In this document: positions 48,854 to 57,294 of the stretch, in pieces
How positions within the stretch are numbered: the first letter of the stretch is position 1
Layout: every line of letters starts with the position of its first letter
Assembly: GCF_001894945.1 (NCBI RefSeq)
Contig: NZ_BCXE01000003.1
Location: 28,632-92,631 of the forward strand
Length of the DNA: 64,000 nucleotides
Origin: Rhodococcus ruber NBRC 15591
GTDB taxonomy: Bacteria; Actinomycetota; Actinomycetes; Mycobacteriales; Mycobacteriaceae
Reading direction: 5' to 3'
The notes under the pieces: model-generated
Seen by the model: only the letters and a program-made list of their open reading frames with translations
What the model was told of the DNA's origin: nothing
The model's database searches: none
Made by a program: the position numbers and the translations under genes

Positions 48854-50172
48854 GCGGTAGTCACCTCCACGGAGAGGGGGACATCGCTGCGGGGCAGCAG
48901 GGCGGGGGTCACGACGACGGCGGGGACGACCGAGGTGACCACACCGCCCCCGCCCGCGGGACCGAAGTACAGGTATTCGACCTCGTACGCGGCGGCCTTG
49001 GCGACGTCGGGGTCGAGCGCACGGGCCGCGAGCCGCAGCCGGACCTCGGCCGGCTCGCCGCCGGCGATGCGATCACCGAACAGGGTGTCGACGCCGTGCA
49101 GTTCGATCCGCAGTTCGTCGATCTGCGCCCGGATCGGTTCGAGGCGCCGGCGCACGATCTCCTCGGCGCGCCGGGCGCGGTCGACGCAGCCCGGACCGCC
49201 GTAGGAGATCTCGGCGACGGCCTTGTAGCCGAGGTCGACGCCGACGAGCACCTTGAGGGTGTCGGGGCGGGCGGAGCCGCGGGCGCCGGACAGGCGCACC
49301 CGGTCGGGCCCGGCCTGTTCGATCCGGACGTCGCTGAAGTCGGCGGTCACGTCGGGCGTGAGATAGCGAGCGGGATCGTGGATCTCGTAGTAGAGCTGGG
49401 TGCGGGTGGTGCGCAGGTCGACGGCGCCGCCGGTGCCGTCGAGCTTGGTGACGATCAGCTCGTCGTCGTCGATCTCGGCGAGGGGGAAGCTCAGGTTGTG
49501 GGGGTCGGGGACGACCCGGTAGGGCGGGTCCTCGAAGTTGCCGCCGGTGCTGTGGACGCCGCACTCGAGCAGGTGCCCGGCGAGGGTCGCGGTGCCGACG
49601 CGGTCCCAGTCGTCGAGCGACCATCCCAGCTCGTGGCAGATCGGCCCGACGAACAGGGACGGGTCGGCGATCCGACCGCCGAGCACGATCTGGGCGTCCT
49701 GCTGGAGGCAGTCGACGATGGGGTCGGCCCCGATGTAGGCGTTGGCGGAGACGATCCGGTCGGCGACGGCCCGGGTGGTGGTGCCGAGTTCGGGGAGCGC
49801 GACGTCGGCTTCCGTGACGGCCGCCCGCACGTCGTCGCCGCGGATGATGCCGATCCGGGTTCCCCCGAGCCCCAGGGCGCGGAGGTTCTCGGCGAATTCG
49901 GCTGCGGCGGCGTCGGGATTGGCGGCACCGAAGTTGCCGACGACGCGGCCTCCCGATGCGAGGAATCGGCGCAGGATCGGCACCAGGGCGGAGATGCGCT
50001 CGTCCTGGCCGGTCGACGGATCGCGCAGGCGGCGGATCTGGGCCAGCGCCATCGTGCGTTCGGCCAGGCAGTCGAAACCCATGTACTGCACCCGGCCGCT
50101 GTCGGCCATGGCGGCCGCCGTCTCGAGGCGGTCGTTGGCGTACGCCGACCCCGAACCGATACTCAGATGCAT
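48850..50172 (-). CDS. AtuA family acyclic-terpene-utilisation protein
   Basis: A 440-residue protein of the AtuA (DUF1446) family: LSIGSGSAYANDRLE, MGFDCLAERTMALAQIRR, GGRVVGNFGAANPDAAA, DPIVDCLQQDAQIVLGGRIADPSLFVGP and GVHSTGGNFEDP. In Pseudomonas, atuA belongs to the citronellol/geraniol gene cluster, but its reaction is not known. No geranyl-CoA carboxylase is encoded here. Start at 50172 (ATG, GAGGT upstream) rather than the upstream frame. Followed by its partner gene with an ATGA overlap. Confidence 0.88.
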   Translation of the reverse strand: MHLSIGSGSAYANDRLETAAAMADSGRVQYMGFDCLAERTMALAQIRRLRDPSTGQDERISALVPILRRFLASGGRVVGNFGAANPDAAAAEFAENLRALGLGGTRIGIIRGDDVRAAVTEADVALPELGTTTRAVADRIVSANAYIGADPIVDCLQQDAQIVLGGRIADPSLFVGPICHELGWSLDDWDRVGTATLAGHLLECGVHSTGGNFEDPPYRVVPDPHNLSFPLAEIDDDELIVTKLDGTGGAVDLRTTRTQLYYEIHDPARYLTPDVTADFSDVRIEQAGPDRVRLSGARGSARPDTLKVLVGVDLGYKAVAEISYGGPGCVDRARRAEEIVRRRLEPIRAQIDELRIELHGVDTLFGDRIAGGEPAEVRLRLAARALDPDVAKAAAYEVEYLYFGPAGGGGVVTSVVPAVVVTPALLPRSDVPLSVEVTTA

Positions 50173-50223
50173 TGCTACCTCGTCTCGTCGCGTGCGTCGG
50201 CGAACCACGGAAATGTGCGCACG

Positions 50224-50263
50224 ACCGGAATCCGCGCACGCCGTGTCGTGGGCGGATTCCGGT
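50224..50263 (-). terminator. Intra-operon hairpin between the CoA transferase and atuA-type genes
   Basis: ACCGGAATCCGC (50224-50235) pairs perfectly with GCGGATTCCGGT (50252-50263) across a 16-base loop. It may be a weak terminator or processing site within the long operon. Confidence 0.5.
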
Positions 50264-50301
50264 CCACCGCATCGATTCTCGGACTGCGGCCCGTGCGACT
50301 G

Positions 50302-51513
50302 TCAGGACTTGCCGATCACGCCCGCCTCGGCGAGCGCCGTAAGCTGGTCCCCGGTGAGCCCCAGCCGGTCCGAGAGCACCTCGGCGGTGTGCTCGCCGAT
50401 GGTGGGCACCCCGTCGTAGTCGGGGCCGTCGTAGCTGCCGAGGTGCAGCACCGGTCCCGGCATCAGCACGCCCTTCATGATCTCGTTGCCCGTGATCTCG
50501 ACGAGGGTGCGTTCCTGGAAGTGCGGGTCGGCGACGACGTCCGCGGCATCGTTCACCGGCGCACTGACGACCTCGAACTTCTCCAGGGTCTCGAGCACGC
50601 TCGCCCGCGGCATCGAGCCGACCCATTGCTTCACCATCGCCTGCACCTCGTCGTTGTGCTCGAGACGCGCGGCATTGGTGGCGTAGCGGGGATCCTCGAT
50701 GATCTCGGGCCGTCCCATCGCGGCGAACAGCCGCTTGGCGATGCCCTGATTGGACGCCGCGATGGACAGGAAGCGCCCGTCCTGGGCCTCGTAGATGCCG
50801 CGCGGCGACGCCGCGCCGGTGGCGTTGCCGATGCGCTGCTGGATCTCCCCGAGCGCGGTGTAGCGCAGGAACATGTCGCCGATGATGAACATCAGCGGCT
50901 CGTACAGCGCGACGTCCACGACGTCGCCCTGCCCGGTGCGCTCCCGCTTGTACAGCGACATCGCCACGCCCATCGCGGCGGACAGCCCGGCGATGGAATC
51001 GGCGAACCCGAACGGCGGGGAGGTCGGCGGCGAGTCCGGCCAGCCGTTGACGTGGGCGAAACCGCTGGCCGTCTCGGCGACGGTGCCGAAGCCCGGCAGG
51101 CTCCGATTGGGCCCGGTCTGCCCGAACCCGGACACCCGGGCCAGCACCAATCCCGGGTTGTCCGCGCTCAGCACGTCGTAGCCCAGGCCCCACTCCTCGA
51201 GCCGGCCGGGACGGAACGACTCGACGACGACGTCGACCTCGGCCGCGAGCCGGCGCACCAGGTCGCGGCCTTCCGGCGAACGCAGGTCGATGCCGAGGGA
51301 CTTCTTCCCGGCGTTGAGCCGGGAGAAGCCCAGCGACAGCCCCTCCTTCTGCGGAACCCACTGGCGCGCGAAGTCGCCGGTCGTCGGATCCTCGACCTTG
51401 ACCACCTCGGCACCGAAGTCGCGGAGCATGCGCCCCGCGGTGGGGGCGGCATACATGGTGCCCAGTTCGAGCACCTTGACGCCCGCGAGCGGGCCCGCAG
51501 CGGATGCGTTCAT
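50302..51513 (-). CDS. CaiB/BaiF family (class III) CoA transferase
   Basis: A 403-residue class III CoA transferase: GVKVLELGTMYAAPTAGRMLRDFGAEVVKVEDP at the start, then GIDLRSPEGRDLVRRLAAEVDVVVESFRPG and GFGQTGPNRSLPGFGTVAE. The catalytic Asp is expected in VVDVALYEPL. It transfers CoA between acyl groups, for example from succinyl-CoA to an organic acid. In context it may activate a branched acid feeding the MaoC and CitE-like steps encoded upstream in the operon. ATG at 51513 with AGGAGA upstream. Confidence 0.92.
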   Translation of the reverse strand: MNASAAGPLAGVKVLELGTMYAAPTAGRMLRDFGAEVVKVEDPTTGDFARQWVPQKEGLSLGFSRLNAGKKSLGIDLRSPEGRDLVRRLAAEVDVVVESFRPGRLEEWGLGYDVLSADNPGLVLARVSGFGQTGPNRSLPGFGTVAETASGFAHVNGWPDSPPTSPPFGFADSIAGLSAAMGVAMSLYKRERTGQGDVVDVALYEPLMFIIGDMFLRYTALGEIQQRIGNATGAASPRGIYEAQDGRFLSIAASNQGIAKRLFAAMGRPEIIEDPRYATNAARLEHNDEVQAMVKQWVGSMPRASVLETLEKFEVVSAPVNDAADVVADPHFQERTLVEITGNEIMKGVLMPGPVLHLGSYDGPDYDGVPTIGEHTAEVLSDRLGLTGDQLTALAEAGVIGKS

Positions 51514-51586
51514 CGTCGTCTCTCCTAGCTTTGTCGTCCGATTCGGCCCGGCCGAATGCGATGGTGCCGAATACCCTGTCGGCGAA

Positions 51587-53068
51587 TCAGATCCGCCACT
51601 GGATGTGCTTGACCTCGAGGTATTCGCGCATCCCCCACTCGCCGAGTTCACGGCCGACGCCCGAGCGCCCGTAGCCGCCGAACGGCGCGTCCGGACGCAT
51701 GGCGCCACCGCCGTTGATCCACACCGTTCCGGCCCGGATCTTCTCGGCCACGCGGCGCGCCTCGACCGGGTCGTCGCACCAGACGTTCGCGGCGAGACCG
51801 AAGGGGGTGTCGTTGGCGAGGCGGATGGCCTCCTCGGTGTCCTTGAACGGCAGGATCACCGCGACGGGGCCGAAGATCTCCTCCTGCACCGCACGCGCGT
51901 TGTGCGGAAGATTGCCGAGCAGAACCGGATTGACGAACCAGCCCTTCTCCGGCACCGGCTTGGTCACCTCGAGCAGCTTCCTGCCGCCCTCGGCCGCCGC
52001 ACTGTCGATGAAGCCCTGCACGCGGTTCTGGTGGTCGGGCCGGATCATCGGGCCGATGTTCGTCGCACGGTCCCAGGGGTCGCCGACGACCATCTGGTCG
52101 AAAGCCGACGCGCCGGCCTCGAGGAAATCGTCGTAGACCGAGTCGTGCACCAGCAGCCGGGCGAGGGCCGCGCAGCCCTGCCCGCCGTTGCGGGACCAGC
52201 GCAGGTGCATCTCGACGGCGATCTTCTGCACGTCCACACCGGGCAGCACGATGTTCGGCGACTTGCCGCCGAGCTCGAGGGTCACCCCGGCCAGGTTCGC
52301 GGCGGCCTGCTCCATGATCTTCGCGCCCACACCGTCGGATCCGGTGAAGGACACCCGGTCCACGCCGGGATGCGAGGACAGCCGCTGCCCGACGTCGGCG
52401 CCGCCGATGACGACGTTCATCACGCCCGGCGGCAGGCCGGCCTCGCGGATCAGATCGCCCAGGAAGAGGGTGGTCAGCGGGGTGCGCGGGGACGGCAGCA
52501 GCACCACGGTGCAGCCGGCGGCGAGCGCGGCGCCGAACTTGAAGATGGCCAGGTTCAGCGGGTAGTTGTAGCCGGTGATCGCCGCGACGACACCCACCGG
52601 CTCGTACACGACGTCGCTCATCGTCGGCACCGGCTTGTCGTACTCGCCGAGGTGGACGGTGCGGTCGGTCTTCGCCGCTTCGGCCGCCCACCGGAGGTGC
52701 TCGTCGACGGCCATCTTGACCTGCAGGTACTCGGCGAGCGAGACCGGGGTACCGACCTCGTTGACGATCGAGGGCAGCAGCCGGTCGGCGGCCTTCTCGA
52801 GCACGTCGGCGAAGCGGTGGATGTGGCGGGAGCGTTCCTCGCCGCTCAGGGCCGACCAGGCCGGGAAGGCGGCGCGGGCCGCGGCGACGGCGTCGTCGAC
52901 CTGGTCGGTGGAGGCGCCGCCGACGGTGGCGATGACCTCTTCGGTGGCCGGGTTGTAGACGTCCCACGTGTCACCGGCCGGCTCGACCTCCCGGTCGCCG
53001 ATCAGCAGGGTCCGGGTCTCGGGAACCCAGTCCTTCAAGGGGAATTCGGTTTCGGGCGCTGCAGTCAT
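51587..53068 (-). CDS. Aldehyde dehydrogenase (GYNYPLN subtype)
   Basis: A 493-residue ALDH with LELGGKSPNI, the catalytic Cys in NGGQGCAALARL and EEIFGPVAVI. The oxyanion region is GYNYPLN. It is the same length as, and clearly paralogous to, the ALDH at 47055-48536. The ATG at 53068 is favoured because GGAAGG sits eight bases upstream; a GTG at 53077 would be too close to it. It starts directly after the MaoC stop. Confidence 0.92.
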   Translation of the reverse strand: MTAAPETEFPLKDWVPETRTLLIGDREVEPAGDTWDVYNPATEEVIATVGGASTDQVDDAVAAARAAFPAWSALSGEERSRHIHRFADVLEKAADRLLPSIVNEVGTPVSLAEYLQVKMAVDEHLRWAAEAAKTDRTVHLGEYDKPVPTMSDVVYEPVGVVAAITGYNYPLNLAIFKFGAALAAGCTVVLLPSPRTPLTTLFLGDLIREAGLPPGVMNVVIGGADVGQRLSSHPGVDRVSFTGSDGVGAKIMEQAAANLAGVTLELGGKSPNIVLPGVDVQKIAVEMHLRWSRNGGQGCAALARLLVHDSVYDDFLEAGASAFDQMVVGDPWDRATNIGPMIRPDHQNRVQGFIDSAAAEGGRKLLEVTKPVPEKGWFVNPVLLGNLPHNARAVQEEIFGPVAVILPFKDTEEAIRLANDTPFGLAANVWCDDPVEARRVAEKIRAGTVWINGGGAMRPDAPFGGYGRSGVGRELGEWGMREYLEVKHIQWRI

Positions 53069-53069
53069 C

Positions 53070-53537
53070 TCAGGCACCTTCCTCGGTGGTGGGGCGCTTG
53101 GCCATCAGGCCGACGCGCTCGAGCAGGCAGACCAGTTCGTCGCGCTGGTTGAAGCCGCGGTGTTCGAACCACACGATGCCGCTGTCGGTGCGGCTCTCGG
53201 ATTCACGCTTCTTCAGGATGGTGGTCTCCGCACGCAGGGTGTCGCCGTGGAAGACCGGATTCGGGAACTTGACCTTGTCGTAGCCGAGGTTCCCGAGGGT
53301 GGTCCCCATGGTCAGCTCGGGAACGTGGAACGCACCGATCAGCGCGACGGTGAACAGGCTGTTCACCACCCGCTGCTTGTGGATCGTCGTCTTGCAGAAT
53401 TCCTCGTCGAGGTGCAGCGGCTGGATGTTCATCGTCAGCGAGGTGAACATCACGTTGTCCATCTCGGTGACGGTGCGGGTCATCGAGTGCTTGTAGTGCT
53501 TCCCGACCTCGAACTCCTCGAAGTACAGACCGCGCAT
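53070..53537 (-). CDS. MaoC-type hydratase, mesaconyl/itaconyl-CoA hydratase-like
   Basis: A 155-residue hot-dog protein (MRGLYFEEFEVGKHYKHSMTRTVTEMDNVMF). The hydratase motif reads MNIQPLHLDEEF in place of DxNPxH, the form I associate with the MaoC proteins beside CitE-like lyases in mycobacteria and itaconate operons. It overlaps the CitE-like stop as TGATG. A GTG at 53540 is a possible alternative start. It probably hydrates a branched unsaturated acyl-CoA for cleavage by the neighbouring lyase. Confidence 0.82.
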   Translation of the reverse strand: MRGLYFEEFEVGKHYKHSMTRTVTEMDNVMFTSLTMNIQPLHLDEEFCKTTIHKQRVVNSLFTVALIGAFHVPELTMGTTLGNLGYDKVKFPNPVFHGDTLRAETTILKKRESESRTDSGIVWFEHRGFNQRDELVCLLERVGLMAKRPTTEEGA

Positions 53538-54427
53538 CACCGTTCACCTCTCCGTAGGATCGCCTCGGCTCGCTCGAGCCATTGAATTGCCTTGTCGTAG
53601 TGGGCCTTGTCGATGTGCAGGCCGCGATACCGCAGCGCACCGACGCCCTCCGCCTCCGCCTTCTCGTAGGCTTCGGCGAGCCCGCGGTAGAACTCGAGGT
53701 CCTGCTCCGACGGGCTGAACACGTCGTTGACGGTGGCCACGTGGGAGGGGTGGATCGCAATCATCCCGCGGAACCCGAGCCGGCGGCCGCGCACCGCGAA
53801 GTCGCGAAGCCCGTCCAGGTTCTCGAGATCCTCCCACAGACCGGTCAGGGCGTGGATGCCGGCCTCCCGGCAGGCGAGCAGCACCCGGCTGCGCAGGTAG
53901 AGCGTCTCCTGCCCCTCCGGGGTCCACTCGTAGCCGACCTCGCGGGCGATGTCGGCGTGCTCGGCGGACGGACCGATCATCGCACCGACGCGCGGCGATG
54001 CGGTGGCCACCTCGAGGCAGTTGTGGATGGCGCGCACCGTCTCGACCGGGACGATGTACTCGAGCCCGTCGACGCCGTTTCGCATCTCGAAGTGGTCGAG
54101 CAGGGCGTCGTAGCGCAGGACGTCGGTGGCCTGCTCGATCTTCGGGGCGAAGATTCCGGTCAGCCCGGGCACCACGACCGCCTCGAGATCGGCGCCGGTC
54201 AGCCGGGTCGCGAGCGGGTTGACCCGCACGAACAACCCGACTTCCCGGTTCGTTTCACGCACGCGGGCGATGGATTCGGCCACGGTCGCGCGGGCCGCCG
54301 CCTTCTCCGCGGCGGGCACCGAATCCTCGAGGTCGAGCACCACGCAGTCGGCGCCGGCGGCGATCGCCTTGTCCACCCACTTCGGGCGGTGCCCCGGGAC
54401 GAACAGGATCGAACGATACGGCTGCAC
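53537..54427 (-). CDS. HpcH/CitE-like acyl-CoA lyase
   Basis: A 296-residue TIM-barrel lyase: RSILFVPGHRPKWVDKA, the metal and CoA region VVLDLEDSVPAAEKAAAR, IVPVETVRAIHN and IHPSHVATVNDVFSPSEQ. The family cleaves 3-hydroxy acyl-CoAs such as malyl-CoA or citramalyl-CoA, releasing acetyl-CoA and an oxoacid. The neighbouring MaoC and acyl-CoA dehydrogenase give a desaturate-hydrate-cleave sequence. GTG start at 54427 with AGGAGGG upstream. Confidence 0.88.
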   Translation of the reverse strand: MQPYRSILFVPGHRPKWVDKAIAAGADCVVLDLEDSVPAAEKAAARATVAESIARVRETNREVGLFVRVNPLATRLTGADLEAVVVPGLTGIFAPKIEQATDVLRYDALLDHFEMRNGVDGLEYIVPVETVRAIHNCLEVATASPRVGAMIGPSAEHADIAREVGYEWTPEGQETLYLRSRVLLACREAGIHALTGLWEDLENLDGLRDFAVRGRRLGFRGMIAIHPSHVATVNDVFSPSEQDLEFYRGLAEAYEKAEAEGVGALRYRGLHIDKAHYDKAIQWLERAEAILRRGER

Positions 54428-54436
54428 GTCGCCCTC

Positions 54437-55603
54437 CTAGTAGCTTCGCGGCAGGCCCAGCACGTGCTCGGCCGTGTAGTTGAGGACCATCTCCTGGCTG
54501 ATCGGCGCGATCCGCATGAGGCGGGCCTCGCGGAAGTACCGCTCGACGTGGAACTCCTTGCCGTACCCGAAGCCGCCGTGGGTCTGCAGAGCCACGTCCG
54601 CGGCGTAGAAGCCGGCCTCGGCGCACAGGAACTTCGCCGCGTTCGCCTCGCGGCCGCACGGCAGTCCCTGATCGACCATCCACGTCGCCTTGTCCAGGAC
54701 CGCCTCGGCGGCGTCGAGCCGGATGCGCGCCTCGGCGAGCTGGAACGCGATGCCCTGATTCTGCCCGATGGGACGGCCGAAGACCTCGCGCTGCTTGGCG
54801 TAGTCGACGCCGCGGCGCAGCGCCGCCTCACCGATGCCGAGCGCGGCGTTCGCGGAGATGACCCGCTCGGCGTTGAGGCCGCCGAGGATCGTGCGGAAGC
54901 CGTGCCCGACCTCGCCGACGACGTCCTCGTCGGCGACGAACAGCTCGTCGATGAACAGTTCGTTGGTGTCGACGGCGTTGCGGCCCATCTTGGGGATCGG
55001 CCGGATCTGCACCTTGCTGCGGTCCATCTCGGCGAACATCAGCGTCATGCCGGCGGTGCGCTTGGCGTTCTCGTCGCGGGGGCTGGTGCGGCACAGCAGG
55101 AGCATGCGCTCGGCCTCCTGCGCCTTGGTGATCCACACCTTCTTGCCGGACACCAGCCAGCCGCCGTCGACCTTCTTGGCGAAGGTGCGGATGTTGGTGG
55201 TGTCCGTGCCGGCGTCCGGCTCGGTGACGGCGAACGACGTGTGCAGCTCACCGGTGACGACGCGCGGCAGGTACTTGCGCTTCATCTCCTCGGAACCGTG
55301 GTGGATGATCGGCTCGAACCCGAAGATGCCGATGTGTACCGCGCTGCACCCGCCCATGCCGGCGCCGGACGCGGCGATCTCCCGCTCGACGATCGCGGCC
55401 TCGGTGACGCCGAGACCGCCGCCGCCGTACTCCTCCGGGACGGTCAGACCCATCCAGCCGCCCTCGGCCATGGCGTTGTAGAACTCCCACGGGAACTCGT
55501 GGGACTCGTCGTGCTCGGCCCAGTACTCGTCGGGGAACCGCTTGCACAGATCGAGGATCCCCCGCCGGATCTCCTCGTGCGTCTCGTTCTTGCTGTAGTC
55601 CAT
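54437..55603 (-). CDS. Acyl-CoA dehydrogenase (helix-G Glu type)
   Basis: A 388-residue acyl-CoA dehydrogenase: FAVTEPDAGTDTTNIRTFA, WITKAQEAERMLL, FGRPIGQNQGIAFQLAEARI. The usual C-terminal YEGTxE catalytic segment is RIAPISQEM, with no Glu at that site. A Glu is present in the helix-G position (LNAERVISA), where isovaleryl-CoA and long-chain enzymes have their base. This suggests a branched substrate. Lies upstream of the CitE-like lyase. ATG at 55603 with AGGAAAGG upstream. Confidence 0.88.
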   Translation of the reverse strand: MDYSKNETHEEIRRGILDLCKRFPDEYWAEHDESHEFPWEFYNAMAEGGWMGLTVPEEYGGGGLGVTEAAIVEREIAASGAGMGGCSAVHIGIFGFEPIIHHGSEEMKRKYLPRVVTGELHTSFAVTEPDAGTDTTNIRTFAKKVDGGWLVSGKKVWITKAQEAERMLLLCRTSPRDENAKRTAGMTLMFAEMDRSKVQIRPIPKMGRNAVDTNELFIDELFVADEDVVGEVGHGFRTILGGLNAERVISANAALGIGEAALRRGVDYAKQREVFGRPIGQNQGIAFQLAEARIRLDAAEAVLDKATWMVDQGLPCGREANAAKFLCAEAGFYAADVALQTHGGFGYGKEFHVERYFREARLMRIAPISQEMVLNYTAEHVLGLPRSY

Positions 55604-55623
55604 CTCGGTTGCCTTTCCTGCCG

Positions 55624-57294
55624 TCAGACCGCAGGAACCGCGGTGCGGTCGCTGTCGGAGACCGCGGTGCGGTCGTAGGTGTCGGGGGTGATGCCCTCCT
55701 CGCGCAGGACCGCCTTGCGGACCTTCTCCGACGGCGTCTTCGGCAGTTCGCCGACGAATCGAAGGTAGCGCGGGATCGCGAAGGCCGGAATCCGGCCGTC
55801 GCACCAGGCCAGGATCTCCTCCGGGCCGACGTCACCGGTGCCCACCACCGTCGCGAGGACCTCGTCCTCACCGCCCTCGACGTCGGCGGGGACACCGATC
55901 ACCGCACACTCGACGACGGCCGGGTGACCGAGGACCGCCTGCTCGATCTCGTAGGAGCTGATGTTCTCGCCCCGCCGGCGCAACGCGTCCTTGTAGCGGT
56001 CGACGAAGTAGAACCAGCCGTCCTCGTCCTTCTTGAGGGCGTCGCCGGTGTGGAACCACAGGTTGCGCCACGCCTCGAGCGTCTTCTCCGGCATGTTGTA
56101 GTACCCCATGCTGCACGTCCACGGCTGCACCGGACGCACGACCAGCTCGCCGACCTGCCCGACCTCGACCTCGCGGTCCGTCTCCGGATCGACCAGGCGG
56201 ATGTCGAACCACTCCGAGGCGGCGAGTCCCGCCGCGCCGGGCGGGCGGGGCACCCCGTAGGGCGCGACGATCGGTGCGCAGGTCTCCGTCAGCCCGAACG
56301 CGTCGACGAACGCCTCGATGCCGTAGCGCTTCTTGAACTCGTCGACGATCGAGGACGCCGTGGGCGCCGCGTACACGCAGCGCAGGCGGTTGTCCAGGTC
56401 GTTCTCGCGCGGCGGCTGCTTCCACGCGAAGTCCATCATGACCCCGACGAAGTTGGTGACGGTGACGTCGTCGTCGCGCACGTGGTCGATCCAGCGGCTC
56501 GCGCTGAACTTCGGTCGCACCACGGCCCGCGCGCCGGCCACCAGTGCGGGATAGACCGCCATGAACTGGGCGTTGCCGTGGAACAGCGGGGTGGTGGTGA
56601 GGTAGGTGTCCTCCCGGGTGAGCCGGGTGAAGCACACCACCTCCTGCGCGAAGAAGTACAACTGCGAGTTCGGCATGGCCACGCCCTTGGACGGGCCGGT
56701 GGTCCCGGAGGTGAAGAAGATCGCCCCGAGATCCTGGGGCCGGGCCTGCGGAAGCTCCTGCACCTCGCCCGATTCCAGCGTCTCCCACGCTTCGGCGTCC
56801 CACCCGTGGGCGCGCAGCAGGTCGACTGCGCGGTCCCGGTTTCCGGTGCCCGAGTCGATCACCCAGAACTTCTCGATGCCGCGCGCATGCTCGGCGATCG
56901 TCACGAAGCGTTCGGCGTAGGTGTCGTCGATCACCGCCCACCGCGGCTCGACGGTCACCACCTGGTGACGGAGGAACTCGCCCTCGTAGTTGGTGTTGAT
57001 CGGCACCTCGACGAGCGCGCCGACGGCCGTGGCGAACCAGGAGCGCACGAGCTCGGACGAGTTCTGCGCCATGATGACGACGCGCTCGCCCTGCTGCGCA
57101 CCGGTACGGTACCAGGTGCTCGCGATCCGCTCGGCGGAGGAGAGCATCTCGGCGTAGGTGAAGCGCCGGTTCTCCTCCGGTGTGACGAGGAACTCCGAAT
57201 CCGGCTGGGACGCAGCGTACGTGCGCAGCACGTGGTTCAGCGTCCAGTCCTCCGGATCGGTGAAGGTCGGTTTCAGGTCGGTGTAGGTCTGCAT
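55624..57294 (-). CDS. Acyl-CoA synthetase (CaiC-like)
   Basis: A 556-residue ANL ligase: phosphate loop FTSGTTGPSKGV, TPLFHGNAQFMAVYPALVAG, KFSASRWIDHVRDDDVTV, FGLTETCAP, WFHTGDALKKDEDGWFYFVDRYKD and C-terminal PSEKVRKAVLR. Paralogous to the ligase at 45388-47058 and identical to it in length. Its C-terminus carries a short repeat (DRTAVSDSDRTAV). The ATG at 57294 overlaps the LLM stop as TGATG. Activates an acid intermediate. Confidence 0.91.
   Translation of the reverse strand: MQTYTDLKPTFTDPEDWTLNHVLRTYAASQPDSEFLVTPEENRRFTYAEMLSSAERIASTWYRTGAQQGERVVIMAQNSSELVRSWFATAVGALVEVPINTNYEGEFLRHQVVTVEPRWAVIDDTYAERFVTIAEHARGIEKFWVIDSGTGNRDRAVDLLRAHGWDAEAWETLESGEVQELPQARPQDLGAIFFTSGTTGPSKGVAMPNSQLYFFAQEVVCFTRLTREDTYLTTTPLFHGNAQFMAVYPALVAGARAVVRPKFSASRWIDHVRDDDVTVTNFVGVMMDFAWKQPPRENDLDNRLRCVYAAPTASSIVDEFKKRYGIEAFVDAFGLTETCAPIVAPYGVPRPPGAAGLAASEWFDIRLVDPETDREVEVGQVGELVVRPVQPWTCSMGYYNMPEKTLEAWRNLWFHTGDALKKDEDGWFYFVDRYKDALRRRGENISSYEIEQAVLGHPAVVECAVIGVPADVEGGEDEVLATVVGTGDVGPEEILAWCDGRIPAFAIPRYLRFVGELPKTPSEKVRKAVLREEGITPDTYDRTAVSDSDRTAVPAV

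Noticed and set aside
48533..50172. Frameshift splitting a single AtuA gene
   Set aside because: The junction is a clean ATGA stop-start overlap like several others in this operon, and each part is a complete domain, so two coupled genes is the better reading.
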